DNA of 56,121 bases from an uncultured Clostridia bacterium (GCA_944375955.1 CALWBE010000069.1:1-56121); one strand, 5' to 3'; shown: positions 16,458 through 26,487, counted from the first letter of the stretch. Program-made: numbers and translations. Notes: a model not told the origin generated them from the sequence alone.

Positions 16458-19109
16458 TTAATATTTTTTATATGCTATGATGACACGCACAGTTCCTGTA
16501 GAATCGAGATATGCTTTTACATTATACCCGTCTCCTGCCAAAAGAGTTTTTATATAGTCAATTGATGTCTGTGTTATCGCATCGTCCAGCGAATCACTGC
16601 TGTCCTTTGGTATCGAATAGCCGCTTTGATTCATTATAAAGCATTCGGCATAATCCCAAAGCTTATAGCTGTTTCCTATATATTTAACACTTGCGCCATC
16701 AATAGAAGTAACCATTGTTTCCGTCAAAGACACTAATCTATCGGCTTCAGCTCCATTGAACTTAACCTGTACTACTCCCAGCGTAGGTATCGTATAACTG
16801 CTTATATCGCTGTTTGATGCTGACGTTAAAAAGCTGTAATTTCCTTTATAATTGAATATTACTCCGTATGAATGTATATCTCCCGTTGCGTCTTTCAGGA
16901 CAAGATAATCAAGATATCCGTCGCTGTTAATACTGTAGTATGCCACATTTTTCTCTGTAAGAGTGATCTGAGACAGCCTTGACTGATATGTTTTTACATA
17001 CGATTTCCCGTAATAATCTACAAGCACGGCGTCTGCGGTTATCCTGCCTTCTTTTATCGCGCTTTTTACCTCGGATACATCTGTATATTTTGCCGAAAAT
17101 TCTTTTACGGTCATCTCCAATAAATCTTCGTCATATCTGACATATACAAGCACTCCGGTTCTAAAATTGCTGTCATCAGTTTTTATACTGTAGCTCTTTC
17201 CGTCAAAAGCTTCAACAGTAACAAAATAACCTTCATATGTCTTCCCGTCTCCGCCTGTATATTCTTTTTTGGAAACATCAGTGGAAAGTCCCAAAAATTC
17301 GGACGATATGCTTCCGGGTTCAACCGCGGCAACAACTCCGGTCTTTCCTATAAGAACTGTCACCGTATCTCCTGCTGCAAAAGTTCCTTTACCGCTGAAT
17401 GATATAGCTGCCTGCGAAGTTTCGATTTGATATTCATTTCCGGCAACCGTTATTGACGAAGGTGAGACTGTATCCGGGAGTATACTTTCAAGCACGCCTG
17501 TTACCCTGTCTGAATATATCCATACAGTTTTGAATGTCGGTGAATAATATACAACGTCATAATCTCTTATTACGCTTTTATCCACTTCCTTTCCGTCAAG
17601 ATAGTATGACGCTTCATCTGCATCAAATCCGAGTTTGTCCTTCCATGTGTCTCCGTTTACTATTTCCGGCCCCTTTAATGTTGCCGATACCAGCTCGCTG
17701 TATGACAAACCATTATCTTCATATATATCAGTATCATATATATCGGCTTTTTCTGCGTACTCAACAATTCCGCTGCTTCCTAGATAAACGGTTATAAAAT
17801 CATTTTCACCCAAGCTTGCTTGATTTTTAAAAAGCTCTTTCACATTCTTAGCAAGTGTATAGCTTTTATCCCCAAGCATTATCGTTTCGGGATTCTCCTT
17901 CGAAGGAAGAACCGATGTCACAATACCGCTTGCATCTGTATTGTAAACAAATGCCGAAGATAATGTATCACAGGTATATACAAGCGATCTTTCATCTATC
18001 GTGTTATTTTCAGAATATATATCATTGCGGTATATTTTTGTGATTCCCTCGGGAAGTTCAGCTTTGCTTTCCGCTGCAAATGGCTCGGAAGCACTATATG
18101 CTTCAACTGCGCATCCATCTTCACCGAAAAGAAGCACAACACTTTCTTCCGGTGAAAATACACCGTCTGAAAGATTTCCTTCATAGCTGCCAGCGGGAGC
18201 TATATTATATGTGACACCCGATACGACTATACTTTGAGGGGAATATTTATCAGGAAGATATCCCTCTATAATTCCTGCAGTTTTATCATCATATATCCAC
18301 ACCGATGAAAATTCGGGAGAATAGTAAAGAACGTCATACAGTTCGATATCTGAAGAATTTACAGTCTTTCCGTCTTTATAATATACAAAACTGTCCGTTG
18401 CCGATATGTCATTCATCCATGACGAAAGATCGGTTACGATATAAGGGCCTTCCTTTTTATCTTCCACAAGAGCCGAATAATCTATGTTTCCGTCGGAATC
18501 CGCAGCAGCTCCTATAGTCTGGCAGTACGGAACTCCGCTTTTATTATACGTGCAAAGAGTATTATATATCAAATACATGCACTCTCTGCGTGTAAGTTCA
18601 TCACCGGTTTCGGCGGAAATTCCCGTATTTAGCTTTAGAGATTTATATTTTGCAATCTGTCCTTCAGGATAAGAGCCTATAAAGTCAGCATCTGTATAAC
18701 CTAAAAGCTTTAATACTATAGTCACGCCTTCTTCAAGCGTTACATTTCCTGACGGACGAAAAGTGCCGTCAAGATATCCCTTTATCCATCCGGCGTCAAC
18801 CGCTGTGCGGATATATCCGGCTGCCCAGTGCCCTGCCTGCACATCAGGGAAAACAGAATATGCCGCTTTTACTCCGGCATCATCTTTGTAAGGCGAAGCG
18901 CTTACAGCCATTTTCACAAACTCGGCACGGGTAACGCTGTTTTCAAGATTGAGATTACCGTTTTCATCACCCTGCATAATTTCAAGAGCTCCGACAATTT
19001 CAATTATTTTCTGTTCGCTTAGTCCGGCACTTTTTTCTACCGCAAATGCAGAAACAGCTGAAAGCAATACAAGAGCAAACGCAATAGCCGCTCCGACAAT
19101 TCTTTTCAT
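16458..19109 (-). CDS. S-layer-homology (SLH) domain protein with three repeated modules
   Basis: This 883-residue secreted protein starts with a signal peptide (1-23, cleaved after AFA). Residues about 28-190 hold three SLH motifs (RAEFVKMAV, FPDVQAGHWAAGYI, GYLDGTFRPSGNVTLEEG, LTRRECMYLIYNTL), which bind secondary cell-wall polymer. Then a module repeats: complete at about 211-337 and 470-596, partial at 379-452, each with the WIYxD...GxxExxLPD...SI core. The C-terminal 280 residues are not recognised. AAAGGA precedes the start. It is only 36 nt after the MacB-like permease gene, so it is probably the last gene of that operon. The role is not known. Confidence 0.88.
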   Translation of the reverse strand: MKRIVGAAIAFALVLLSAVSAFAVEKSAGLSEQKIIEIVGALEIMQGDENGNLNLENSVTRAEFVKMAVSASPYKDDAGVKAAYSVFPDVQAGHWAAGYIRTAVDAGWIKGYLDGTFRPSGNVTLEEGVTIVLKLLGYTDADFIGSYPEGQIAKYKSLKLNTGISAETGDELTRRECMYLIYNTLCTYNKSGVPYCQTIGAAADSDGNIDYSALVEDKKEGPYIVTDLSSWMNDISATDSFVYYKDGKTVNSSDIELYDVLYYSPEFSSVWIYDDKTAGIIEGYLPDKYSPQSIVVSGVTYNIAPAGSYEGNLSDGVFSPEESVVLLFGEDGCAVEAYSASEPFAAESKAELPEGITKIYRNDIYSENNTIDERSLVYTCDTLSSAFVYNTDASGIVTSVLPSKENPETIMLGDKSYTLAKNVKELFKNQASLGENDFITVYLGSSGIVEYAEKADIYDTDIYEDNGLSYSELVSATLKGPEIVNGDTWKDKLGFDADEASYYLDGKEVDKSVIRDYDVVYYSPTFKTVWIYSDRVTGVLESILPDTVSPSSITVAGNEYQIETSQAAISFSGKGTFAAGDTVTVLIGKTGVVAAVEPGSISSEFLGLSTDVSKKEYTGGDGKTYEGYFVTVEAFDGKSYSIKTDDSNFRTGVLVYVRYDEDLLEMTVKEFSAKYTDVSEVKSAIKEGRITADAVLVDYYGKSYVKTYQSRLSQITLTEKNVAYYSINSDGYLDYLVLKDATGDIHSYGVIFNYKGNYSFLTSASNSDISSYTIPTLGVVQVKFNGAEADRLVSLTETMVTSIDGASVKYIGNSYKLWDYAECFIMNQSGYSIPKDSSDSLDDAITQTSIDYIKTLLAGDGYNVKAYLDSTGTVRVIIAYKKY

Positions 19110-19145
19110 AAATAAAAGTCCTTTCTGTTTATAAATAATTAACCT

Positions 19146-20330
19146 TTACTCATAACGCAACGCATCTATCGGATTGAGTTCCGACGCCTTTTTTGCCGGT
19201 AAATATCCGAATAATACTCCAACTCCTACAGAAATACCCACTGATACCACTATCGAAGTTAATGTAGGCGATGCCGACATGCTTAAAAGATCGCCTGCAG
19301 CGTCCGCTCCTATCACCCCTAAGGCAATTCCGAATATTCCTCCGATAAGACTTGTAGTCATAGCTTCTATTACAAACTGAAGCTTAATATCCCTGCGCTT
19401 TGCTCCAAGAGCTTTTCTTATGCCGATTTCACGTGTACGCTCAGTCACAGAAACAAGCATTATGTTCATTATGCCAATGCCGCCTACAAGCAGTGATATG
19501 CCAGCAATACATGCTATAACAACAACCATTGTGTCAAGTATGCTGGTTAAGGTATCAAGCACTTCCGCAAGCGCCATAACCGAATATGCATCCTCATCTT
19601 CATATGTTGCATAAAGCTCATTCAGCATAATCTGCTTTACTTGCGATACTGTATCCTCGCTTGACGCAAGCAATGTATACGAACTCACTGTTCCGGTTCT
19701 TGACATCCTCAGCGCCACGGTGTATGGTATCACAATAAAATTATCCGAGCTGTCTTCATCTGTCGCGTCGGTAATTTCCTCCGCAACTCCTATTATTTTA
19801 TATATGTCTCCGTTTATTTTCAGCGTACTTCCTACAGCATTTCCATTGTAAACCTCAGAACTGTTATAATAGGCTCCTACATAGCACACTTTTTCTCTGG
19901 CATAACAGTCTATATATGAAATAAACCTTCCTTGATCAGTATTATAAGATTTTACTGTCAAGTATTCTTCTCCGACTCCGCTTATACTTGTAGAAAGATC
20001 TTCTGTCCAACCGGTCGGCCTTACAGTAGCCATTACGTTTACGGTAGGAGTATATGCCTCAATAACATTTCGATTTTCTTCAACAAAATCATACATGTCA
20101 TCTTCAGTATAAGATCTCGTTGATCCTCGTCCGGTCAGCGTAACCGTTATTGACTGAGTACCCATGCTTTCAAAAGAATCCTCAACTTCCTTTGTCATGC
20201 CGTTTCCGAGACTCATTATAAGTATGACAGAACCTACACCTATTATAATTCCGAGCATTGTAAGAAAAGCTCTCATTTTATTATTTAAAAGACTTTTAAG
20301 AGCCAGGATAAAAGACTGAATTATTCCCAT
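19146..20330 (-). CDS. MacB-like ABC transporter permease (FtsX fold)
   Basis: This 394-residue permease has the MacB/FtsX architecture: one N-terminal membrane helix (about 17-40), a large extracytoplasmic domain (about 45-255), then three C-terminal helices (about 270-385). The segment MNIMLVSVTERTREIGIRKALGAKRRDI is the usual cytoplasmic coupling loop, and it ends ASELNPIDALRYE as most family members do. Such permeases drive mechanotransmission rather than classic substrate tunnelling, for lipids, peptides or antibiotics. It starts 3 nt after the ATPase stop, so it forms one transporter with it. Confidence 0.93.
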   Translation of the reverse strand: MGIIQSFILALKSLLNNKMRAFLTMLGIIIGVGSVILIMSLGNGMTKEVEDSFESMGTQSITVTLTGRGSTRSYTEDDMYDFVEENRNVIEAYTPTVNVMATVRPTGWTEDLSTSISGVGEEYLTVKSYNTDQGRFISYIDCYAREKVCYVGAYYNSSEVYNGNAVGSTLKINGDIYKIIGVAEEITDATDEDSSDNFIVIPYTVALRMSRTGTVSSYTLLASSEDTVSQVKQIMLNELYATYEDEDAYSVMALAEVLDTLTSILDTMVVVIACIAGISLLVGGIGIMNIMLVSVTERTREIGIRKALGAKRRDIKLQFVIEAMTTSLIGGIFGIALGVIGADAAGDLLSMSASPTLTSIVVSVGISVGVGVLFGYLPAKKASELNPIDALRYE

Positions 20331-20333
20331 ACC

Positions 20334-21095
20334 TTAAATTCCGCCTCCTTCTTCAGTATTTTTTTTCTGAAGCTCTATCGGAATATCCGGATTGACGACG
20401 GCTTCTGGAACATTCGAAGGTCCATCATATACTACTTTTCCGTCCTGAAGTCTTATTATCCGTTCCGCCTTTACTGCAATCGAGTTGTCATGTGTTATAA
20501 GTACGATAGTATTTCCATCAGAATGCAATTTCTGCAAAAACTCTAATACCTCTCGTCCCGTGCGTGAATCAAGTGCTCCGGTTGGCTCATCGGCAAGTAT
20601 AACTGACGGATCACCTACAAGCGCTCTTGCGATTGATACTCTCTGCTGCTGACCGCCGGACAGTTGCGACGGCAAATTTTTCGCCTTCTCCGACAATCCT
20701 ACTTTATTCAAGACTTCCTTTGCCCTCTTGCGCCTTATACTTTTTGGTACTCCGGCATACAAAAGCGGCAATTCTATATTTTCTATTACCGTCAGCTTAG
20801 GTATCAAATTATATTGCTGAAATATAAATCCAAGCATTTTGTTTCGTATTTCCGCAAGCTGATTATCATCCATTGTTCCGACATCTGCTCCGTCAAGGTA
20901 ATAGCTGCCTTCCGTGGGAACGTCAAGTGCGCCTATTATATTCATACAGGTAGATTTGCCTGAACCTGACTGCCCTACTATCGCAACAAATTCTCCCTTA
21001 TGTATCTTGAATGATATATCATCCGCCGCTCGCACCTCGGTATCACCCATCTGATATATCTTATATATATGTTCAAATACTATAAGCTCTTTCAT
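20334..21095 (-). CDS. ABC transporter ATP-binding protein (MacB/LolD type)
   Basis: This 253-residue ATPase powers the adjacent permease. Walker A is GQSGSGKS (41-48), the signature is LSGGQQQRVSIARAL, Walker B is VILADEPTGALD, and the H-loop is VLITHD. The type (MacB/LolD/FtsE) is shown by GALDVPTEGSYYLDG and by the neighbouring permease. A 30-residue C-terminal tail (VPEAVVNPDIPIELQKK) is longer than usual. It lies 11 nt after the adaptor gene and 3 nt before the permease gene. Confidence 0.95.
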   Translation of the reverse strand: MKELIVFEHIYKIYQMGDTEVRAADDISFKIHKGEFVAIVGQSGSGKSTCMNIIGALDVPTEGSYYLDGADVGTMDDNQLAEIRNKMLGFIFQQYNLIPKLTVIENIELPLLYAGVPKSIRRKRAKEVLNKVGLSEKAKNLPSQLSGGQQQRVSIARALVGDPSVILADEPTGALDSRTGREVLEFLQKLHSDGNTIVLITHDNSIAVKAERIIRLQDGKVVYDGPSNVPEAVVNPDIPIELQKKNTEEGGGI

Positions 21096-21106
21096 ATCTA
21101 CCTCTC

Positions 21107-22954
21107 TCAGCGACTGCCGCCGGACGGCATTCCTCCGCCACCGGAAAACTCTCTCTGGCCTCCTCCAGACGGCATTTCACCACCAGATCCTCTCATCGGA
21201 ACAGATGCTCCGTCCACAGGCACGACAGTCGCTCCCATTCCAAACATTGAAGAGAACATATTCTGACTGACATTTACCATTTCATATATAACTATATCTC
21301 CTTCTGAAAGCCCTGATTTTATTTCTATATAATCCTCGTCGTTTGCACCAAGTTCTACCTTAACAGTTTCAGTTTCAGGCTTCTCTGTTAAAACTCCCTC
21401 TTTATCTTCAGATGTAAATCCTGATTTTATTATTTCCACTGTATTGCCACGGCTTACAGCAGATACCGGTACCGCTATAACGTTTTCTGTATTGCTTATA
21501 ACAATTTCTGCATTTATATTCATGCCCGGAAGTAACTTGTCATTTCCTTCTATCTCTACAGTAACAGGATAAACCGTTGTTCCTCCTGACGAGCTTCCCA
21601 CAATACTCTTTTTAGTTACTATGCCGCTGAATTCTTCATTTTCTATTGAATCTGATGTTATCTTGACATTCTGACCTACTTCTATAAGACTTAAATCCAA
21701 TTCGTCAATATTAAGATCAAAGGTAAGCTTTGACATATCATAAATGATAGCAAGAGATGTTGTAGATGACATTGAGCTCGAACCTATTGTATCAAGTTCC
21801 TTATAATTCTTTTGAACGATAGTACCTGATATCGGAGCTTTAACCGTATAATCCTCAAGCTGTTCCATAAGATCTTCAAGAGCTTTTACCTGATTGTCAT
21901 ATGTCTTCTTCAGCTGTTCCGCCTGACTGTCAAGAGTCTCAGACTCTAAAACTGCCGCAAGAAATCCCTTAGAGACTTTATCTCCTTCTTTTATATTAAG
22001 CGTTTCTATCTTTCCACTTGCCGAAGCCGTTATGGTTTCCTCTTCGTTATATTTAAAAGTTCCCGATCCGGCGCAGTCATATGTACTTCCATCCGTACCT
22101 ATAACACTCGCATATGCACTCATTCCGAAAGTTATACCTCCCGGATTTTTCACCGATATGGTTATATTCCTTACCGTAGAGTTATTTGCGTTTGTACTTG
22201 TAAGATTTGATATCTCACTTACATATCCGTTTAACACCTCACCCGTTGAAGCAAATGTAACTATTGCTGTGGCTCCGGTTCTTATATTATCGGTATTCGC
22301 GGCAAAAAACGGTATATCCAAAAGCATTGTATCGCTGTCTACTATGTATGCTATTTGAGCTCCGTTAGCGACGCTGTCGCCTTCGTCTACATAAACATCG
22401 CGCACGGTTCCGCTGTAATCGGAAATGATATTCAGATCTTCATAGTCGGCTAAAGCGTCATTGTAATCTTCCAAAGCGTCAGCCACATCTTTTCTTTTTT
22501 CTTCAATATCGTCTTCAATATCGGAAGAATCTATAACGTAAAGCACGTCATCTTTCTGGACTTTATCCATTTCCTCAAAATCTGCGCTCAATATATCGCC
22601 GGTAACAGTCGTCGTTACCGTATATGAGTCGTAAGGCTGAAGCGTACCTGTTCCGGTAAGTGTTGTTGTTATATCATGCCTTTCAACCGTATAATATCTG
22701 TATCCCGCAGAAGCAGAACTTATTTGATTTTTTATTAAAGCTCCAAATACTGCCGAGCGCAGCGGAGGAACAAAAATTATTGCGGCAATCGCGGCAATTA
22801 TTAAAAGTATTATTATTAATACGATTCTGCCGGCTGTAATACGCTTTTTTCTAATTTTTTTCTTTTTTCCGCCGGAGACTGAAACCGACACCGCATCGTT
22901 ACTTTTGCTGTTTTCGGAAACTTTGTTTTTGTTCTCGCTTTCGCTTTTTTTCAT
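21107..22954 (-). CDS. MacA/HlyD-like membrane-fusion (efflux adaptor) protein
   Basis: This 615-residue protein is the adaptor of the ABC system. Residues 1-42 are a charged cytoplasmic tail; about 43-66 are one membrane helix. Next come barrel-sandwich lipoyl halves (VTGDILSADFEEMDKVQKDDVLYVID and IETLNIKEGDKVSKGFLAAVLE), coiled-coil segments (IEEKRKDVADALEDYNDAL; QLKKTYDNQVKALEDLMEQLE) and a beta-barrel domain with VPVSAVSRGNTVEI. The last 45 residues are Gly/Met/Ser-rich. Two lipoyl-type half-motifs beyond the usual pair make it longer than typical adaptors (about 400). A GGAGG site precedes the start. It is the first gene of the operon. Confidence 0.9.
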   Translation of the reverse strand: MKKSESENKNKVSENSKSNDAVSVSVSGGKKKKIRKKRITAGRIVLIIILLIIAAIAAIIFVPPLRSAVFGALIKNQISSASAGYRYYTVERHDITTTLTGTGTLQPYDSYTVTTTVTGDILSADFEEMDKVQKDDVLYVIDSSDIEDDIEEKRKDVADALEDYNDALADYEDLNIISDYSGTVRDVYVDEGDSVANGAQIAYIVDSDTMLLDIPFFAANTDNIRTGATAIVTFASTGEVLNGYVSEISNLTSTNANNSTVRNITISVKNPGGITFGMSAYASVIGTDGSTYDCAGSGTFKYNEEETITASASGKIETLNIKEGDKVSKGFLAAVLESETLDSQAEQLKKTYDNQVKALEDLMEQLEDYTVKAPISGTIVQKNYKELDTIGSSSMSSTTSLAIIYDMSKLTFDLNIDELDLSLIEVGQNVKITSDSIENEEFSGIVTKKSIVGSSSGGTTVYPVTVEIEGNDKLLPGMNINAEIVISNTENVIAVPVSAVSRGNTVEIIKSGFTSEDKEGVLTEKPETETVKVELGANDEDYIEIKSGLSEGDIVIYEMVNVSQNMFSSMFGMGATVVPVDGASVPMRGSGGEMPSGGGQREFSGGGGMPSGGSR

Positions 22955-23179
22955 ATTTACCTCCGATTTAATAAATTTATATAAAGATCAATTTATAAAT
23001 GCTTCTGTTATCAAACTGTGTCTCCGCATAATGCGGTATTTCACCGCGGAAATTATAAAGCTCTCGGGTTTATAAAAGCATAAAGACTTTTTTACTTTAT
23101 CGCTGTAATATTATTACATTTCAATGTGTTTTAAGAATGTGATTTAAGTGAAAATCTCCTGTTTTTTTTTGGTCGCTTT

Positions 23180-23207
23180 TTTGAACGAATTGTTAATTGA
23201 TCGTTAA
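23180..23207 (-). promoter_or_regulatory. Pho-box-like 11-bp repeats before the efflux/SLH operon
   Basis: On the minus strand TTAACG (23207-23202), TTAACA (23196-23191) and TTCAAA (23185-23180) recur at exact 11-bp steps, the geometry of Gram-positive PhoP sites. They lie about 230 nt before the adaptor start, which is far, so the case is weaker than at 7690. Confidence 0.3.
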
Positions 23208-23291
23208 TTCAAAAACAAATTTAGGCAATTAAGTTTTATTTTTTCTTAAGGATAAAACATTTTTCTTTTTATAGGTCTATACCGCTCACAT

Positions 23292-23322
23292 AAAAAAGGC
23301 TGACAAATTCATCAGCCCTTTT
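23292..23322 (-). terminator. Terminator of the beta-propeller hydrolase-like gene
   Basis: AAAAAGGGCTGA and TCAGCCTTTTTT (minus strand) form an 10- to 11-bp stem with an 8-nt loop and a T-run, about 140 nt after the gene. Confidence 0.8.
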
Positions 23323-23460
23323 TAACCTGTGTAAAAAAATTGCATTTTCCCAAAATAATACGGCAATTATTTCGCACAGAAATCGTATTGGAAAAACATT
23401 TACTATTGATGCTTAAAATTTTCAGTCATTAATAACACAAAGCCATTATATTTTTTAAAT

Positions 23461-24861
23461 TTATTCCGGAAGAACACTGAATTTTCTATACCTTGCCGCC
23501 TGCGTATTGAATACATCCGTATAATCTCCCGACAAAGAATAAATTTCCCCGTCATTGAATTTCAATTCAAAAACCAAGGTCTTGCCTTTTAGTTCATCTA
23601 CTTTTTTTCCGCTTTTATATACCGGGATCCAGTCTGTACTGTCGCCGCAAAATTCAATGCAGTCATTATGGCTGTATCCTTCTATGGGTCTTGCAAACCC
23701 CAGAGTATTGCCTGCTACTATTTCGTCTTCATCGGTTATATATACGGCGGCAGTTGCGCTTTTCGCTTTAAGATTATAATGCATTTCTCCGCCGTGCCAG
23801 ACTTTTTCCCGAGTCGCGACAGCAGACGGTTTTCCGGAATCTTCAGACTTCAAATATATAAATCCGTCGCTGCGCATATTGTATATAAGCATATTGCCTG
23901 TGCCCGGTTGGTGAAATGCCGGCCCGTGCTCAAGCTCAGACGCGCTGCAATAAAAATTTACGCTTCCGTCATCAAGCACCGCGGCATTTGATACCCAAAC
24001 CATCTTATATCCGGAATCAAGCCCACTTATAAACGGTTCACGCAGACTCCTCTGCCAATAGCGTCCGTCATATGAATAGGCAAGCTGTGTATCCATTATG
24101 CCGTTCTTATATTTCGCGTTAAGTTCGCTCTCAAGTCCTCTGTATATATGAGGTATGCCTATGTACATACCGTAATACTCAAAAGCATACATCCCGTATA
24201 TTTCAGCAAGACGCTCGTCCAGCGAATCTACATTAAGGCAGTTTCTGTATTCGGTATAGTTTATCCAGTCTTGAGTTTCTTTATATCCGGCACGCCTTAT
24301 TCCCCAAAAAGGACGCTCGCAAATCGTATAGCATTTATGATTTTTATTATAAAATACGCTTGTTAGAGGCTCAGCTCCGTCTCCCCAAAAAGCGCCTTCC
24401 TTCTTCTTCCAGTTTAAAAGATCCCCCGAAACATATACCGCGTCATTTATTGTAAGCTTGCCGTAATCGGCTTCACTCATCAAAATCTTATAACGTTCTT
24501 CTTCGCAACAATATATATCTTCAAAAATTGCGGCAATCTCCGCGCATTCTGGAAGTTCCATTATTTCGTGGCTGTACGTTTTGCCTTTTTCTCCGGGATG
24601 TTCCCAAAGTTTCTCGGGGACAAAATGTGTTCCGTCATCAGACACAGCAGAAAAAAGCTTCATGCCTTTGAAATTTTTGCTGTGTGCAAAATAAAGCATC
24701 CGATACTTGTTGTTTTTAAGCCGAAAAACCTGCCCTGTACTGTAATCGGTACTGCAGACACCATCATTATATTCAGCTGCAAGTACGGGTTTTCCATATT
24801 TTCTTATGGTATTATCCCTTGCAAACAAACTATTGTCATCGAAAAAAAGCTGTTTTTTCAT
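23461..24861 (-). CDS. Beta-propeller glycoside-hydrolase-like protein (GH32/43 type)
   Basis: This 466-residue protein has no signal peptide. It shows repeated blade-like patterns typical of five-bladed propeller hydrolases (GH32/43/68 clans): KLFSAVSDDGTHFVPEK, VYVSGDLLNWKKKEGAFW, AYSYDGRYWQRSLREPFI, and acidic residues in AEYNDGVCSTDYS, CERPFWG and MVWVSNAAVLDDGSV. The catalytic residues cannot be assigned with confidence. A C-terminal beta-sandwich (about 355-466) may follow. An intracellular sugar-processing role is likely, with substrate unknown. It stands alone with its own terminator. Confidence 0.7.
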   Translation of the reverse strand: MKKQLFFDDNSLFARDNTIRKYGKPVLAAEYNDGVCSTDYSTGQVFRLKNNKYRMLYFAHSKNFKGMKLFSAVSDDGTHFVPEKLWEHPGEKGKTYSHEIMELPECAEIAAIFEDIYCCEEERYKILMSEADYGKLTINDAVYVSGDLLNWKKKEGAFWGDGAEPLTSVFYNKNHKCYTICERPFWGIRRAGYKETQDWINYTEYRNCLNVDSLDERLAEIYGMYAFEYYGMYIGIPHIYRGLESELNAKYKNGIMDTQLAYSYDGRYWQRSLREPFISGLDSGYKMVWVSNAAVLDDGSVNFYCSASELEHGPAFHQPGTGNMLIYNMRSDGFIYLKSEDSGKPSAVATREKVWHGGEMHYNLKAKSATAAVYITDEDEIVAGNTLGFARPIEGYSHNDCIEFCGDSTDWIPVYKSGKKVDELKGKTLVFELKFNDGEIYSLSGDYTDVFNTQAARYRKFSVLPE

Positions 24862-24931
24862 ACCGGTCCCTTTCCTTAAAACCTCCGCTTTTAAAAATTT
24901 CTGAGGTTTTTAATGCTTTTTGAGTTTTAAG

Positions 24932-26305
24932 TCATCCTATTGTCTTTTTCAGATACTCTATCTGCTTTGTGACGGATGCTGTGCCTGTTCCTCCGGCAGA
25001 AATTCGTTTTTCTACACAGTTTTTTAAGGATATTTCTTCGTAAAGGTCTTCTTCGAACAGATCTGAATGCTTTTTATATTCATTCAACGGAAGTTTATCA
25101 AGAACCGTATTTTTATTTATGCATTCCGCAACTATTTCTCCTACAATCTTATATGCCGTGCGGAAAGGCATACCCTTCTTTGCCAAATAATCTGCAATAT
25201 CCGTCGCATTTATAAATCCTCTTCCCGCTGCCGCATACATGTTGTCCGGCAAAGTATGCATAGTCTCTATCATAGGTGCAAAAATTCCGAGACATGCCTT
25301 TACAGTATCCACACTGTCAAATATTGCTTCTTTATCTTCTTGCATATCTTTATTATAAGCAAGCGGCAAACCTTTCAGCATCGTAAGAAGCGCAATAAGA
25401 TTTCCGTAAACTCTGCCGGTTTTTCCTCGTACAAGTTCCGCCATATCCGAATTTTTTTTCTGAGGCATTATACTTGAACCGGTGGTAAATGAATCATCAA
25501 GCTCTATAAATTTAAATTCCCACGACGACCAAAGTATAATCTCCTCGGAAAATCGGGAAAGATGCATCATAACTATAGAAAACGCAGATGCAAGCTCTAA
25601 GCAGAAATCCCGGTCTGACACGCCGTCAATGCTGTTCTGAGTGATACCGTCAAAACCTAATTTTTCCGCTTCAAATTCACGGTCGGTATTATATGTCGTC
25701 CCCGCAAGCGCGCATGAGCCGAGAGGAGAATAGTTCATTCTCTTTACTGCGTCCTGTATTCTTGTAATATCCCTTGCAAACATCATTCCGTATGCAAGTA
25801 TCTGATGAGCAAATGTTATAGGCTGTGCTCTTTGAAGATGAGTATATCCCGGCATTATCGCATCTTTATTTTGTTCTGCCTGAACAACGACAGCCGATAT
25901 CAGCTTTTTTATAAGCATGATTATCTCTTTCGCTTCATCGCGAAGATATAATCTTATATCAACTGCCACCTGATCGTTGCGGCTGCGTGCCGTATGAAGC
26001 TTTTTGCCGAGATCTCCGAGTCTCGACGTGAGTACAGATTCGACAAACATATGTATATCTTCCGCTTCGGGATCTATCTCAAGCCTGCCCTCTTCTATAT
26101 CGCTTAAAATTTCAGACAAAGCCGCTATAATCCTTCCGCTTTCTGACTCAGAAATAATTCCCTGTTTTCCCAGCATTGCCGCATGTGCCATTGAACCTGT
26201 TATATCCTGACGATACATTCTTTTGTCCACAGAAATAGAAGAATTAAAATCATCAGCTTTTTTATCAAGCGCTTTGGAAAAGCGTCCTGCCCACATTTTC
26301 TCCAT
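24932..26305 (-). CDS. argH: Argininosuccinate lyase
   Basis: ArgH splits argininosuccinate to arginine and fumarate, the last step of arginine synthesis, in the cytoplasm. The 457-residue protein has the fumarase/aspartase superfamily signature GSSIMPQKKNSD, with catalytic Ser in the mobile loop, plus HTARSRNDQVAVD and TPGYTHLQRAQP-type blocks (PGYTHLQRAQPITFAHQ). It is apart from argG (37.2-38.4 kb), but both have ARG-box-like sites at their promoters. It is divergent from ymdB. Confidence 0.97.
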   Translation of the reverse strand: MEKMWAGRFSKALDKKADDFNSSISVDKRMYRQDITGSMAHAAMLGKQGIISESESGRIIAALSEILSDIEEGRLEIDPEAEDIHMFVESVLTSRLGDLGKKLHTARSRNDQVAVDIRLYLRDEAKEIIMLIKKLISAVVVQAEQNKDAIMPGYTHLQRAQPITFAHQILAYGMMFARDITRIQDAVKRMNYSPLGSCALAGTTYNTDREFEAEKLGFDGITQNSIDGVSDRDFCLELASAFSIVMMHLSRFSEEIILWSSWEFKFIELDDSFTTGSSIMPQKKNSDMAELVRGKTGRVYGNLIALLTMLKGLPLAYNKDMQEDKEAIFDSVDTVKACLGIFAPMIETMHTLPDNMYAAAGRGFINATDIADYLAKKGMPFRTAYKIVGEIVAECINKNTVLDKLPLNEYKKHSDLFEEDLYEEISLKNCVEKRISAGGTGTASVTKQIEYLKKTIG

Positions 26306-26345
26306 AAATACATTCCTCTTCAGCTTTTAATATAAATACACATAA

Positions 26346-26375
26346 ATTATATCACATTCCGCATAAATATTCAAT
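26346..26375 (-). promoter_or_regulatory. argH promoter with overlapping ARG-box-like operator
   Basis: On the minus strand TTGAAT (26374-26369), a 17-nt spacer and TATAAT (26351-26346) form the promoter. The 18 bases 26358-26375 match the ArgR consensus TNTGAATWWWWATTCANW at 16 positions and overlap the -35 box, so ArgR binding would block transcription. Confidence 0.6.
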
Positions 26376-26406
26376 AATAATTATGTGATAAAGACGGCGA
26401 AATATC

Positions 26407-26435
26407 TTGCAAAAAAAAGATTCAAATGGTACAAT
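26407..26435 (+). promoter_or_regulatory. Promoter of ymdB
   Basis: TTGCAA (26407-26412), a 17-nt spacer and TACAAT (26430-26435). It predicts a transcript start near 26442, which excludes the earlier in-frame starts and supports ATG 26488. Confidence 0.6.
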
Positions 26436-26487
26436 GTATTATATAAAGAATTTTTATCCACACCGAGAAGGCGGTTATAACAAAAGT

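Larger units (their letters stand above)
22955..23460. other. 506-bp intergenic region upstream of the efflux/SLH operon
   Basis: No gene is seen. It holds the terminator of the downstream-facing beta-propeller gene at 23292-23321, Pho-box-like repeats at 23180-23207, and a short hairpin (CCGCATAATGCGG, 23024-23036) that would lie in the 5' leader of the adaptor gene. A convincing -35/-10 pair was not fixed. Confidence 0.6.

Noticed and set aside
26407..26487. Longer ymdB start (TTG 26407 or ATG 26434)
   Set aside because: A promoter with 17-nt spacing occupies 26407-26435, so those codons lie before or at the transcript start.
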